NCBI GenBank assembly: GCA_938002965.1
Contig: CALKZY010000028.1
Span: forward strand, 124,001-188,000
Length of the DNA: 64,000 nucleotides
Reading direction: 5' to 3'
Source: an uncultured Acidimicrobiales bacterium
GTDB taxonomy: Bacteria > Actinomycetota > Acidimicrobiia > Acidimicrobiales > SZUA-35
The notes under the pieces are model-generated. The model searched no databases. It was not told the DNA's origin and was given only the letters and a program-made list of their open reading frames with translations. The translations under genes were made by a program, and so were the position numbers. The stretch's first letter is position 1, and each line of letters opens with the position of its first letter. Positions 23,768 through 32,854 of this stretch are shown here, piece after piece.

Positions 23768-25060
23768 ATGATGATCGTCGACCGACTGCTCGAACAGCGA
23801 CAGGCCGAAGGCAAACCTGTTCGGTTTGCCCTTATTGGCTGTGGGTTCATGGGCCAGGGTGTCGTCAACCAGGTGGTCAACTCAACCCCGGGTATGGAGC
23901 TGGTGGCAATCGCCAACCGCACGCCAGGACGAGGCCGCGACGCCTACCTCGACGCCGGGGTTCCGGCCGACAAGATCGTGTCGGCCGACAAACCCGCCGA
24001 TCTCGACGCCGCCATAGCCAACGGCAAGTACACCATCACCGATGATCCGTCGGTCGTTTGCCAGGCCGAATCGGTCGACGCCGTCGTGGAGGTAACCGGA
24101 GCCGTCGAGTTCGGTGCCCACGTCACCATGGACGCCATCGCACACGGTAAACACGTGGTCCTGATGAACGCCGAGTTGGACGGAACAGCGGGGCCCATCC
24201 TCAAGACCTACGGCGACCGGGCCGGGGTCCTGGTCACAGCCTGCGACGGCGATCAGCCCGGCGTGCAGATGAATTTGTACCGATTCGTCAAGGGCATCGG
24301 TGTCACCCCGCTGCTCTGCGGCAACATCAAAGGTCTGCAGGACCGCTACCGCAACCCCACCACCCAAGAAGGCTTCGCCAAACAATGGGGACAGAACGTC
24401 CACATGGTGACCAGCTTCGCCGACGGCACCAAGATCAGTTTCGAACAGGCCATTGTGGCCAACGCCACCGGTATGACGGTCGCTAAGCGCGGCATGTACG
24501 GCCACGACTGGGACGGCCACATCGATGACGCCGTCGAACTCTACGACGTGGACGAGCTGAAAGAACTTGGCGGCATCGTCGACTACGTGGTCAAGGCGCA
24601 ACCGGGCCCCGGCGTGTATGTCTTCGGCACCCACGACGACCCCAAACAACAGCACTACCTGAAGCTCTACAAGCTGGGCGAGGGCCCGCTGTACAGCTTC
24701 TATACCCCGTATCACTTGTGCCACTTTGAGGTGCCAACTTCAGTGGCTCGCGCTGTGCTGTTGAACGACCCGGTCATGCAACCGGCCGGTGCACCACAGG
24801 TGGAGGTCATCACCCGGGCCAAGACCGACCTAAAGGCCGGCACGGTCATAGACGAACTGGGTGGCTACCACAGCTACGGCGAGTGCGAGACGGCGGCGGC
24901 CACCACGGCCGAGAAGCTGTTACCAATCGGTGTAGCCGAAGGATGCACGCTGAAGCACGACGTGGCTCAGGATCACTGCATTACCTACGACGATGTTGAC
25001 GTACCGACAGATCGACTGATTGACCAACTACGGGTCGAGCAGGCTCAACACTTCGCCTAG
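23768..25060 (+). CDS. NAD(P)-binding homoserine-dehydrogenase-like protein with C-terminal SAF domain
   Basis: 430 residues from ATG 23768 or 23771. Nucleotide-binding motif FALIGCGFMGQGVVNQV (glycines 24, 26, 29), then a dehydrogenase core (DAVVEVTGAVEFGAHV, GKHVVLMNAELDG, TACDGDQPGVQMNLYRFV). The C-terminal third (LKAGTVIDELGGYHSYGE) reads as a SAF-type beta-clip domain. Proteins of this type are usually annotated as predicted homoserine dehydrogenase and often sit in surface-sugar loci; the reaction is unknown. It stands alone here, with 173 bp upstream. Confidence 0.75.
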   Translation: MMIVDRLLEQRQAEGKPVRFALIGCGFMGQGVVNQVVNSTPGMELVAIANRTPGRGRDAYLDAGVPADKIVSADKPADLDAAIANGKYTITDDPSVVCQAESVDAVVEVTGAVEFGAHVTMDAIAHGKHVVLMNAELDGTAGPILKTYGDRAGVLVTACDGDQPGVQMNLYRFVKGIGVTPLLCGNIKGLQDRYRNPTTQEGFAKQWGQNVHMVTSFADGTKISFEQAIVANATGMTVAKRGMYGHDWDGHIDDAVELYDVDELKELGGIVDYVVKAQPGPGVYVFGTHDDPKQQHYLKLYKLGEGPLYSFYTPYHLCHFEVPTSVARAVLLNDPVMQPAGAPQVEVITRAKTDLKAGTVIDELGGYHSYGECETAAATTAEKLLPIGVAEGCTLKHDVAQDHCITYDDVDVPTDRLIDQLRVEQAQHFA

Positions 25061-25099
25061 CGCTGAGGGTCGCCGCCAGGACGGGCCGGCAGAGCTAAC

Positions 25100-25573
25100 T
25101 CAACCGGATGACCGACTTGTGTCACGGGTCGTACACACTGAAGCGCAACGGCTGCATCGCTGCGGATGGGTTCGGCGAGCACAACTTCCCGGGCATCGGT
25201 GGTCTTTGTCCAGGATTAGTAGGAACTGGCCGGGAGCGGCCGGTGGCAATCCATCAATCCAATGACCGAGACGCGCACACGCCGCCCCAAATGTCTCCAG
25301 CCTGGGGTTGACAAGGCGAACGACATCGGGGCCGCACTGTACTGTCGCGGTACCACTCGCCAAGACGTCCCGCGCCCATTGCCCTTCGGGTCCGTCGAGA
25401 TAGTGGTAGTTCATGACTGCGGCGTAGCCGTCGCTGACCGGCAGTACATGCATCGCAGTAGCATTCGAGGACCCGAACTGGCCGTCAACGTGGAGTAGCA
25501 CCGGCTGAGAAGCTGGTTGCCCACCAAGCTGACGTTGATGTTCGTCTCCATCGTCGTGTGGTTCGAAATGCAA
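25100..25573 (-). pseudogene. Probable remnant of a Ddn-type F420-dependent nitroreductase-family gene
   Basis: One minus-strand frame gives LGGQPASQPVLLHVDGQ, YAAVMNYHYLDGPEGQWARD and TATVQCGPDVVRLVNPR, an order that recalls deazaflavin-dependent nitroreductase (Ddn/DUF385) proteins. It has no good start (a TTG at 25573 only) and the last 35 residues become Cys/Arg/Ser-rich out-of-frame-looking sequence. A possible N-terminal piece (NEWVARAAHRLFGTTQGRR) is in another frame upstream to about 25733. I read it as a frameshifted, degraded gene. Alternatively it is a short intact gene of unknown type. Confidence 0.4.
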
Positions 25574-25884
25574 GTCGCCGCCCTTGTGTTGTCCCGAACA
25601 AACGGTGGGCCGCCCTCGCGACCCACTCGTTGGTCTTCCCTCCGGAAAATGTCCCTATCCCTAAGGTCCATCCCCTAAGGTCCATTGTCATACACCCCGC
25701 CGTCGAAATCGATCGACCAACGACGTATTTCAAATCGGTACCACTGTTTATTTCCCACCGGTAACCGACGTAGCAAGCCCCAAGCCCCTGGCGCGACTAG
25801 GTAGTTGGTGGCTAACTTCGGTAGGTGTGACAGGGGCGAGTTCGACAACAACAGGTACAGCGGTCGCTGATCGTCGAGCCTCCA
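25574..25884. other. Intergenic stretch before the LAL regulator
   Basis: 311 bp that may include the lost 5' end of the remnant gene (to about 25733). The 14-bp tandem pair at 25659-25685 lies here. The last 150 bp should carry the LAL regulator promoter, but I see no clear -35/-10 pair. Confidence 0.45.
25659..25685. repeat. Tandem pair of a 13-bp word
   Basis: CCCTAAGGTCCAT occurs twice with a 14-bp period. It may be a small tandem duplication or a regulator half-site pair. Confidence 0.5.
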
Positions 25885-28788
25885 ATGGCTGATTCGTCCC
25901 GTCCGCTGGTTGGGCGACACTCCGAACGCCGGCAACTTCACGATCTGATTGACGGCACCGAAGCGACCAGACGCTGTGTGGCGGTGGTTGGCCTCTCCGG
26001 CGTTGGCAAGAGCCGCCTGTTGGACGAAAGTGAAGCCATCGCTGGCCAATCCGAGTTCGTTGTGGCTCGCGGATCTTGCCTCGACCTCGGGGAGTCGTGG
26101 CCGCTCCATCCTCTGCACGAAGCGGTGAAACGGTTGGAGCGGACGAACCCCACAGTTGCCGACCGGCTCCACCAACTCATCGAGCCCTCCACCGAGGGTG
26201 GCGGGAATCTCCTTGGTCGGGTACATCGTGGCCTGGTCGAACTGGTTGAAGAACGGCCACTGCTCATCATCCTCGACGACTTCCAGTGGGCCGATCAAAC
26301 CACGAAACGCCTGGTGGCTACTCTGCTGTCCGGCCTTACAGCGAAGAAGATCCTCGTGGTGCTGGCCGCCAGAGCGGACAGCAGCCAAGCAAGCCCCCCG
26401 CTGGCCATCGTTTCCGGATTCGAACGCTCCCAAATGATGAGGGTGATCAAACTCGCGCCGTTTGACCTCGAGCAAACCAAAGAACTAGCCGTTGCCATCG
26501 CCAAGCGCCCATTCTCCGACACCGAAGTCGATCGGCTTTGGCGGCGCAGCGGAGGTCTTCCCGTTCTCATCGTCGAACTTCTCACCCACCCCGACGACGA
26601 GCTTTCGCCCTATGTTTTCCAACTCAACCAACGCATCGAGGGGCTGCCCGACCTCACCCGACGGTTCCTCCAGGTTGTCAGCCTCGCCGGTCGAGCCGTT
26701 AGGCACGACCTCATCCGAGACGTCTTGCGGCTCGACGACGACCAGACATTGGAGGCGGCCAAGTCAGCGGTGAGCAATGGGGTCGTGGCCCAGCATGAAG
26801 GTGGCTATGCGCCGCTGCACGACGTGTTCCGGGAGAAGGCGGCCGAGTTGTTGCTGGCCAAGGAACGTCAAGTTCTGCACGGGCGAATCGCCGAGACCAT
26901 GGAGCAGCAGATCGCGCAGCATGGCAGTGACGACGTTGACGAAGTCGAGCTGGCCCACCACTGGGCTAGCGCCGGTGCAGCCGAGCGGGCGCTCCAGCCG
27001 TTGATCAATGCCGGTCGTCGCACTTCCGATGACGGCGCCTACGAAGAAGCCTGGCGCCATTGGTCGACAGTGGTCGACATGTTGGTCAAACCACCGGACT
27101 GGGCTGACTCCGCCAACCTTCAACACCAGGCCGCGGAGGTGGCCTTCGCAACCCAACGCTACGACCAGGCGCTGTCGCTTATCGATGACGCGCTGGCTTC
27201 GTGCTCCAGGTCCGGTTCAGCTGGCGTCAATCACATCGACCTCCAGGTTGCTCGGGTCACATATCTCAAGGCCGCTGGTCATCTCGAACAAGCAGCGGAT
27301 CTTTGCCACCGCATCCTGGCCGATGATGACCTTCCAATCGGAAGGTTGGCTGACGTAGCAGCCCTACTGTCCGATCTCTACGTCCACATTGGCCGCTACA
27401 GCGAAGCCTGTGTTCAAGCCGAGCGAGCACTAGAACTGGCCAATCACGGACACCAAGACCACGCCCTGCTGGCGGCGTCGTCCTTCGGCTACGCCACCGC
27501 CTGCCTGGGAGAGCCGGAGGTCGGTCGACGACGACTGGAGGAAGCATTCGAGCAAGCCAACCTCACCGATCGCCCCGAACTCATCGAGGCCGCAGGCCGT
27601 CACTACGTCGAACTCTTGATGGGGCCGTTGAACCAGATGGGCGAAGGGGTTGAAGTGGCCAGGGCCACGGCCTCGCAACTGCTCGACCGGGGTGTCGAAC
27701 CGCGGATGGTTACGTCGCTTCTGGCCGCCGCCACAAAGGGACTGTTCAGGCTCGGGCGCTGGACCGAGGCCAACGACTACGCGACCGCCGCACTGGATTC
27801 GGACCCGACCGGTTCAGGCGTAACCGAACTGCTATTGGCCAGAGCCAGGGTGGTAATGGGGCTCGGCGACTTCCGCACGACCGACAACGATCTCGATGCG
27901 GTGGCCAACCTCATGGGGCCCGAACCCAACCCATCGCAGTTTCTTGCCTACGCCACTTTGCGAGCCGGGTCAGCCTGGTGGGCTAGTGACGTTCGGACTG
28001 CCCGGACGCACATCGACCATGCATTGGACATTATCGAGCAGACCGACTTCGACGATCATTGGGTTCTCGCCCCGTTTGTCTGGCATGGGATCAGGGCGGA
28101 GGCACAGGCCAGTCGACTCAACCTCCCCTCTGACGAGCAACGGCTCAACAGACTCGACAACACTTGTCAGTGGCTGCACGGTGGCCTCTACCAGCCAGGC
28201 AGCGACGAATCCAAGCTGCTCGAGGCGTACCGATTGTTGTGCGAAGCGGAACGAAGCTGGATTACGGCCAATCCCGACACGGATTTGTGGGAACAGGCGG
28301 CAACGGCATGGGCCGACTGCGGACATCCGTACCCTGCCGCTTACGCCAACCTCCAGTTGGCCGAAGTGATGTTCTCTCAGCGCACTCGGAATCGAGTAGC
28401 CGGCGCGGCCCTGGTCAGCGCCCACCAAACGGTGCGTGAGCTTTCGGCAACACCGTTGAGAGAAGCGATCGAAGAACTGGCCCTCCGTGCCCGCGTCAAC
28501 CTGATCGATGCCGACACAGACACCGGTGGCGCGTCGGCCACTGCCGCCGAGCCCGAGACACGACTTTCGGTTCTTACCGACCGCGAACGCGAGGTACTTG
28601 CGTGCGCTGCCCGCGGTCTAAGCAACCGGCAAATCGGCGAGGAACTGTATATCAGCGCCAGAACCGCAGGAGTGCACATCTCCAACATCTTGAGCAAGCT
28701 GGGCGTCCGATCCAGGGTTGAGGCGGCCGCCGTGTTCATCACGATCTCGCCCGACACGCCAGGCGACAACAGAGATGGGAACCGTTAG
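25885..28788 (+). CDS. LAL-type (large ATP-binding) LuxR-family regulator
   Basis: 967 residues from ATG 25885. N-terminal AAA/NACHT-like ATPase: Walker A GLSGVGKS (36-43) and Walker B LLIILDDFQWAD (about 127-138). A long TPR-like helical middle runs from about 330 to 880 (RALQPLINAGRRTSDDGAYEEA and similar). The C-terminal LuxR/GerE helix-turn-helix begins near 898: LTDREREVLACAARGLSNRQ, then ISARTAGVHISNILSKLGV. LAL regulators bind ATP and an inducer through the TPR region. The DUF5995 gene starts 10 bp after its stop, suggesting co-transcription. Confidence 0.92.
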   Translation: MADSSRPLVGRHSERRQLHDLIDGTEATRRCVAVVGLSGVGKSRLLDESEAIAGQSEFVVARGSCLDLGESWPLHPLHEAVKRLERTNPTVADRLHQLIEPSTEGGGNLLGRVHRGLVELVEERPLLIILDDFQWADQTTKRLVATLLSGLTAKKILVVLAARADSSQASPPLAIVSGFERSQMMRVIKLAPFDLEQTKELAVAIAKRPFSDTEVDRLWRRSGGLPVLIVELLTHPDDELSPYVFQLNQRIEGLPDLTRRFLQVVSLAGRAVRHDLIRDVLRLDDDQTLEAAKSAVSNGVVAQHEGGYAPLHDVFREKAAELLLAKERQVLHGRIAETMEQQIAQHGSDDVDEVELAHHWASAGAAERALQPLINAGRRTSDDGAYEEAWRHWSTVVDMLVKPPDWADSANLQHQAAEVAFATQRYDQALSLIDDALASCSRSGSAGVNHIDLQVARVTYLKAAGHLEQAADLCHRILADDDLPIGRLADVAALLSDLYVHIGRYSEACVQAERALELANHGHQDHALLAASSFGYATACLGEPEVGRRRLEEAFEQANLTDRPELIEAAGRHYVELLMGPLNQMGEGVEVARATASQLLDRGVEPRMVTSLLAAATKGLFRLGRWTEANDYATAALDSDPTGSGVTELLLARARVVMGLGDFRTTDNDLDAVANLMGPEPNPSQFLAYATLRAGSAWWASDVRTARTHIDHALDIIEQTDFDDHWVLAPFVWHGIRAEAQASRLNLPSDEQRLNRLDNTCQWLHGGLYQPGSDESKLLEAYRLLCEAERSWITANPDTDLWEQAATAWADCGHPYPAAYANLQLAEVMFSQRTRNRVAGAALVSAHQTVRELSATPLREAIEELALRARVNLIDADTDTGGASATAAEPETRLSVLTDREREVLACAARGLSNRQIGEELYISARTAGVHISNILSKLGVRSRVEAAAVFITISPDTPGDNRDGNR

Positions 28789-28798
28789 GGAACATCCA

Positions 28799-29764
28799 AT
28801 GGCCAACGAGTTCAGCGCTGAGGTTAGCGAAGCCGTTCGACAGCCCTACCCGCAGACAGTTCTCGATGTCCTTGCGCGCATGGAGGAGGTCCAGATTGCG
28901 TTGGGCGGCTGGGACAGCACCAAACCTCTGGCTGCGTTCAATTTTCTCTATCACTGCATAACGTCATCGGTCGCCCACCGACTGGGAGACCTCGACTCCC
29001 CGGCGTTGAAGCTGATCAACTCAGGCGACCGGACACAACATCCACTCTTTGCCTACTTCGAGCGAGCTGTCGACGAGGTAGCCCGGCTTCGGCTCCGGCT
29101 AGGGCCGGTTGGTTTGGAGGATCCCCACGATGCCACCCCAAGGACCAGAGAGCGAGATATTCACCCTCGGCTAGCTGCCCTGCCCGACCGTATTGAAGGC
29201 GGCTTCGCCAATCCTCGTTTCATGCGAACCCTTGACGTCAACTTCGCCGAGCTTTACCTGCGCGCCCTCCGTGGATGGGCGGACGGCAAACCGGTGCCTC
29301 AAGCCTGGGAGGTGCTGTTCTCCCACTGGGATGACGCTGGTGGCGAGGGCCCGTTCTCTGGGGCGATACTCGGGGTCAATGCCCACATCAACCACGATCT
29401 AGCCATCGCGGTTCTCCGGGCACACGAGGCCCACAGCCGCCAAATCGACGCCGCGTCAAGTCTGTATTCCGACTACCTACTGATCAACGACATCTTTGAA
29501 GTACAGACCCCACTTTTGCATGCCCATCTCATTGGACAGCTCGATGGGTTTAAGTTCATGGTATGGAACGCTCTCGGTTCGGCCGGATTGGAGTTGGTGG
29601 CCCAGCGAATTCTGGCCGCAACCCGGGAGTGGGCCTGGGTAGAGGCAACAAACATGGCCGAAGGAACCACCGCCCGGCCCACCGGTGAGCCGTGTTTTAT
29701 CAATCCCACCACAGACCGGGCCGTCGGTGCAGTAGCCAAGCAGCTGCTCGACCTCTACATGTGA
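28799..29764 (+). CDS. DUF5995 family protein
   Basis: 321 residues from ATG 28799, with AGGGAA upstream; an in-frame ATG at 28718 lies inside the LAL gene. AFNFLYHCITSSVAHRL, FMRTLDVNFAELYLRAL, AILGVNAHINHDLAIAVL and DYLLINDIFEVQTPL are conserved-looking helical segments, with histidines (NAHINHD) that could bind metal. This pattern is the actinobacterial DUF5995 family, function unknown. No signal peptide. It sits 10 bp downstream of the LAL regulator, so it is probably a target or partner of it. Confidence 0.7.
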   Translation: MANEFSAEVSEAVRQPYPQTVLDVLARMEEVQIALGGWDSTKPLAAFNFLYHCITSSVAHRLGDLDSPALKLINSGDRTQHPLFAYFERAVDEVARLRLRLGPVGLEDPHDATPRTRERDIHPRLAALPDRIEGGFANPRFMRTLDVNFAELYLRALRGWADGKPVPQAWEVLFSHWDDAGGEGPFSGAILGVNAHINHDLAIAVLRAHEAHSRQIDAASSLYSDYLLINDIFEVQTPLLHAHLIGQLDGFKFMVWNALGSAGLELVAQRILAATREWAWVEATNMAEGTTARPTGEPCFINPTTDRAVGAVAKQLLDLYM

Positions 29765-29888
29765 CTCCCTGGGAGCCGATCGCATCTCCAACCAAGAGGT
29801 CGCCGGGGCGATCACGACGGGCTGTTCGACCAGTGGCTGAACGATCCCACGTTGCCACAAGGGTAGCCCCGCGCCGCAATCGGACCGG

Positions 29889-31187
29889 CTAGTCCACCGC
29901 CTGCAGGCTGACCGGCAGCTCGGCGGCGGACCAGTCCACGGGCGCTGGTTTCGCAAAGAGGTAGCCCTGACCATGGTGAATCCCGATTTGTCGAAGCAAG
30001 TCCGCTTCCTCGTGGGTCTCAATGCCTTCAGCCACCACGGTGGCGTCCAGTGCGTTAGCCAACAAGAGAATGGCTTCGCACGTCGCCTGATTGAATCGAC
30101 TTTTACCGATGTCAGTCACGAACGAGCGGTCAATCTTGATCTCATCGATCGGTAGCTTCTTGACCGACGTCAACGAAGCACGGCCGGTCCCGAAATCATC
30201 CAGGCTGATCCGACAGCCCATCTCCCGCAACCGCACCAGGGTTCGTTCCAGCCACCCGCGGTCCTGAACCAACATGTCTTCGCTCAGCTCCAACGTCAGC
30301 GACGTCGGGTCCACTCCGAACTCCTCACACTCTGTGCCGATAATGTCGGCCAAGTCCCGGTCCTCCGTCTCCGCCGGCGACAGATTGAACGCTAGCGACA
30401 CCTCTGGCCAAGTCTGCCGGGCAAGGGCTGCATCGACCATGAGTTGACGTCGGAGGTGGCGGCCCATAACTTTCATGCAGCCAATCTCTCCGGCCAAGGG
30501 AATGAACTCGGCGGGCGAAATCGGTCCCAGTTCAGGGTCGATCAAGCGGGCCAGCGCTTCAAACCCCACGATGCCGTCAGTACGTAAGGAAATGATCGGC
30601 TGATAGTGAAGCGACAGCCACTGCTCGTCGACGGCGCTTCGAATCGACCGCTCGATCCGAACGCGATGGTCGGCCATGGCGGCAAGGCGGTGATCAAAGA
30701 TGACGTGCCTACCCCGACCTCGACGTTTGGCTTCGTAGAGGGCAAGGTCGGCTTGACGGAGCAACAACTCGGGGTCGAGTCCGTCAGACATGATGGCGAT
30801 CCCGATACTGGCCCCCACCACGATCTGCCGATTCTCAATTGACATCGTTTGGCTTAGCGCCTCAACAATTCTTCGAGCCATACTGGTTGTGTCAGCCACA
30901 GACTTTATGGGCGCCATGATGATCACGAATTCGTCGCCGCCAAACCGGGCCACCACATCGTCTTGACGCACCGCTTCGAGCAGCCGGCGACTGGCCGCTT
31001 TGAGGACTTCATCGCCCAGTTGGTGACCCATCGAGTCGTTGACCCATTTGAAGCGGTCAAGGTCGATGAACAGGACCGCCCCGACCGAAACCGGCCCGTC
31101 ATCGCTCGTCAAAGCACGGGTAATGGCAGGTCTGCCGGGCAGCCCCGTGAGAGAGTCGATAACTGTATCAGGTGAAGTTTCGCCCAT
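29889..31187 (-). CDS. GGDEF-EAL cyclic-di-GMP bifunctional protein
   Basis: 432 residues. The GGDEF domain (about 8-175) has an intact GGDEF at 83-87 and a canonical RxxD inhibitory site at 74-77 (RQDD). The EAL domain (about 180-430) has the EAL motif near 210 (GFEALARLIDPE), LDDFGTGRAS, IKIDRSFVTDI and VVAEGIETHEE, so both synthesis and hydrolysis of c-di-GMP look possible. There is no N-terminal sensor or membrane segment, so it is probably cytosolic. It is divergent from the ammonium transporter gene, with 134 bp between. Confidence 0.93.
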   Translation of the reverse strand: MGETSPDTVIDSLTGLPGRPAITRALTSDDGPVSVGAVLFIDLDRFKWVNDSMGHQLGDEVLKAASRRLLEAVRQDDVVARFGGDEFVIIMAPIKSVADTTSMARRIVEALSQTMSIENRQIVVGASIGIAIMSDGLDPELLLRQADLALYEAKRRGRGRHVIFDHRLAAMADHRVRIERSIRSAVDEQWLSLHYQPIISLRTDGIVGFEALARLIDPELGPISPAEFIPLAGEIGCMKVMGRHLRRQLMVDAALARQTWPEVSLAFNLSPAETEDRDLADIIGTECEEFGVDPTSLTLELSEDMLVQDRGWLERTLVRLREMGCRISLDDFGTGRASLTSVKKLPIDEIKIDRSFVTDIGKSRFNQATCEAILLLANALDATVVAEGIETHEEADLLRQIGIHHGQGYLFAKPAPVDWSAAELPVSLQAVD

Positions 31188-31321
31188 AGAGTCTGCAAGT
31201 AGCTATCGACACACGACCGACCGGCCTTAGATTTAGCCAGACCGCACGCTGGCGTTTGTCGCCAGATGGCCTGTAGGGAATTGTCGGTTCAGCCAGCCGG
31301 AAAGGTGCCGATAACACCCGC

Positions 31322-32569
31322 ATGGAGGCATCCGATCTCTGGGTTCTAATCGCCGCCGCCCTGGTCTTCTTGATGCAGGCCGGATTCCTGTGCTTCGAAG
31401 TCGGCTTGGCCAGGCGGAAGCACCAAAGTGCAGTGGCCATTAAGAACTTGATCGACTGGGCGCTCGTCAGCACCCTGTTCATGGTCTGCGGCTACGGACT
31501 CATGTTCGGAGATAGCAGCTTCGGTTTAGTGGGGTTTAGCCGTTTCGGCGGATCGGTACAGTCAGCTGACAACGCGCTGACGATTTCGGAACCGGTCTTC
31601 ATGCTGTTCCAGTTGACGTTCGCCGGGACGGCGGTCACTATCGTTTCCGGTGCGTTGGTTGAGCGCATCAGCTTTGTCGCCTACGTCATTCTGTCGGTGA
31701 TCATGGCAGTCGCCATCTACCCCGTCGTCGGTCACTGGGTCTGGGGCGGAACGATCCAAGGTGAGACGACCGGATGGCTTGAAAAGCTGGGCTTTCATGA
31801 CTTCGCAGGGGCCAGCGCCGTCCACCTGACCGGGGCCGTAGTGGCGTTGGTCGGAGTGAAGGCAGTCGGTCCACGTTTAGGACGTTTCCGAGCCGACGGC
31901 TCTGTCACCGAATTCTCACCGTCCAACGCCCCCCTCTCGGCCTTGGGCACGCTGGTTCTCTGGATCGGCTGGTGGGGGTTCAACGGCGGTAGTGCCTTCG
32001 CGGCCTCCGCCGATGTCCCCGCCATCATTCTTCGTACCAACGTGGCCGGGGCCGCTGGCCTTCTCGCCGCCCCCGTGGTCGCCTTTCGCTTAGGCGAGCG
32101 ACAGAACTTGGGACCGGTAATGATGATCGGCGGGCTGTCCGGCCTAGTGTCCATTACCGCCGTAGCCGATTCGGGCACGCTGCTCACCGCTGCCGCGTTG
32201 GGGGCGGCGGCCGGAGCAGCCAGCATTCCCGTTCAGCGGTTCCTCCTGGCTCGACGCATCGATGACGCTTTGGGCGTCGTCCCTGTCCACGGCACTGCCG
32301 CAGTGACCGGTCTTATCTTGGGGCCGGTACTTACCGGTGCCGGCTCACAGCCGCTCGGCGCCCAGTTGGTCGTCCAGGTCGTAGGGGTACTGGCCGTGAT
32401 CGGTTGGGCCGGGGTTCTCACTGGTTTGGCGTTGTCCGTACTGGGGCGGACGATCGGGCTTAGGATGTCGCCCACGCTGGAGCGGACCGGAGACGAGACC
32501 ACAACCGGTCACACGCCTAACGACCTGGCCAAGCCCTTGAGCGAAGCCGACCTCGCGGACCTTCTGTGA
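31322..32569 (+). CDS. amt: Ammonium transporter (Amt family)
   Basis: 415 residues with about 11 membrane helices. LMQAGFLCFEVGLARRKHQ is the Amt N-terminal signature; DFAGASAVHLTGAVVALVG holds the first pore histidine, and VPVHGTAAVTGLILGP the second. TFAGTAVTIVSGALVERISF is the conserved pore segment. It moves ammonium/ammonia across the membrane. Amt genes are normally paired with a PII gene (glnK); here the coupled downstream gene is a 61-residue unknown instead. It is divergent from a c-di-GMP enzyme. Confidence 0.93.
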   Translation: MEASDLWVLIAAALVFLMQAGFLCFEVGLARRKHQSAVAIKNLIDWALVSTLFMVCGYGLMFGDSSFGLVGFSRFGGSVQSADNALTISEPVFMLFQLTFAGTAVTIVSGALVERISFVAYVILSVIMAVAIYPVVGHWVWGGTIQGETTGWLEKLGFHDFAGASAVHLTGAVVALVGVKAVGPRLGRFRADGSVTEFSPSNAPLSALGTLVLWIGWWGFNGGSAFAASADVPAIILRTNVAGAAGLLAAPVVAFRLGERQNLGPVMMIGGLSGLVSITAVADSGTLLTAAALGAAAGAASIPVQRFLLARRIDDALGVVPVHGTAAVTGLILGPVLTGAGSQPLGAQLVVQVVGVLAVIGWAGVLTGLALSVLGRTIGLRMSPTLERTGDETTTGHTPNDLAKPLSEADLADLL

Positions 32570-32751
32570 TCGACCAAGTCGCCGTTAGACGGTCGCTGGG
32601 ATTCGAACTCTTGGCGATTGAGGACTGGCTTAGTCTGGACAGAGGCGAAAAGAAGCGCCTTCTCCTCGACGATCGAGTCGAGTTTCTGGCTGACGGCGAA
32701 GAAATTCCCGTTCGCGAAGCCCTACAACTTCTTCAATCAGTTCCGGTCTGA
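32566..32751 (+). CDS. 61-residue unknown coupled to amt
   Basis: GTG 32566 overlaps the amt stop by 4 bp (GTGA). The protein is charged and probably helical with a short hairpin: RSLGFELLAIEDWLSLDRGE, then KKRLLLDDRVEFLADGEEIP and REALQLLQSVPV. No signal, no membrane helix, no PII motif. I do not recognise it. Coupling suggests a cytosolic partner of the transporter; its small size fits an inhibitor or adaptor, which is inference. Confidence 0.6.
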   Translation: MIDQVAVRRSLGFELLAIEDWLSLDRGEKKRLLLDDRVEFLADGEEIPVREALQLLQSVPV

Positions 32752-32854
32752 TAGACGTCGGACGGTCGGCCGTCGCGTTACAACGAAACTGGAGGCGTTG
32801 TCTTCGGGTGCTGCCTAGGCTGGAGTGTTCTGCCGACAACCCCGGGGTTTGAAC

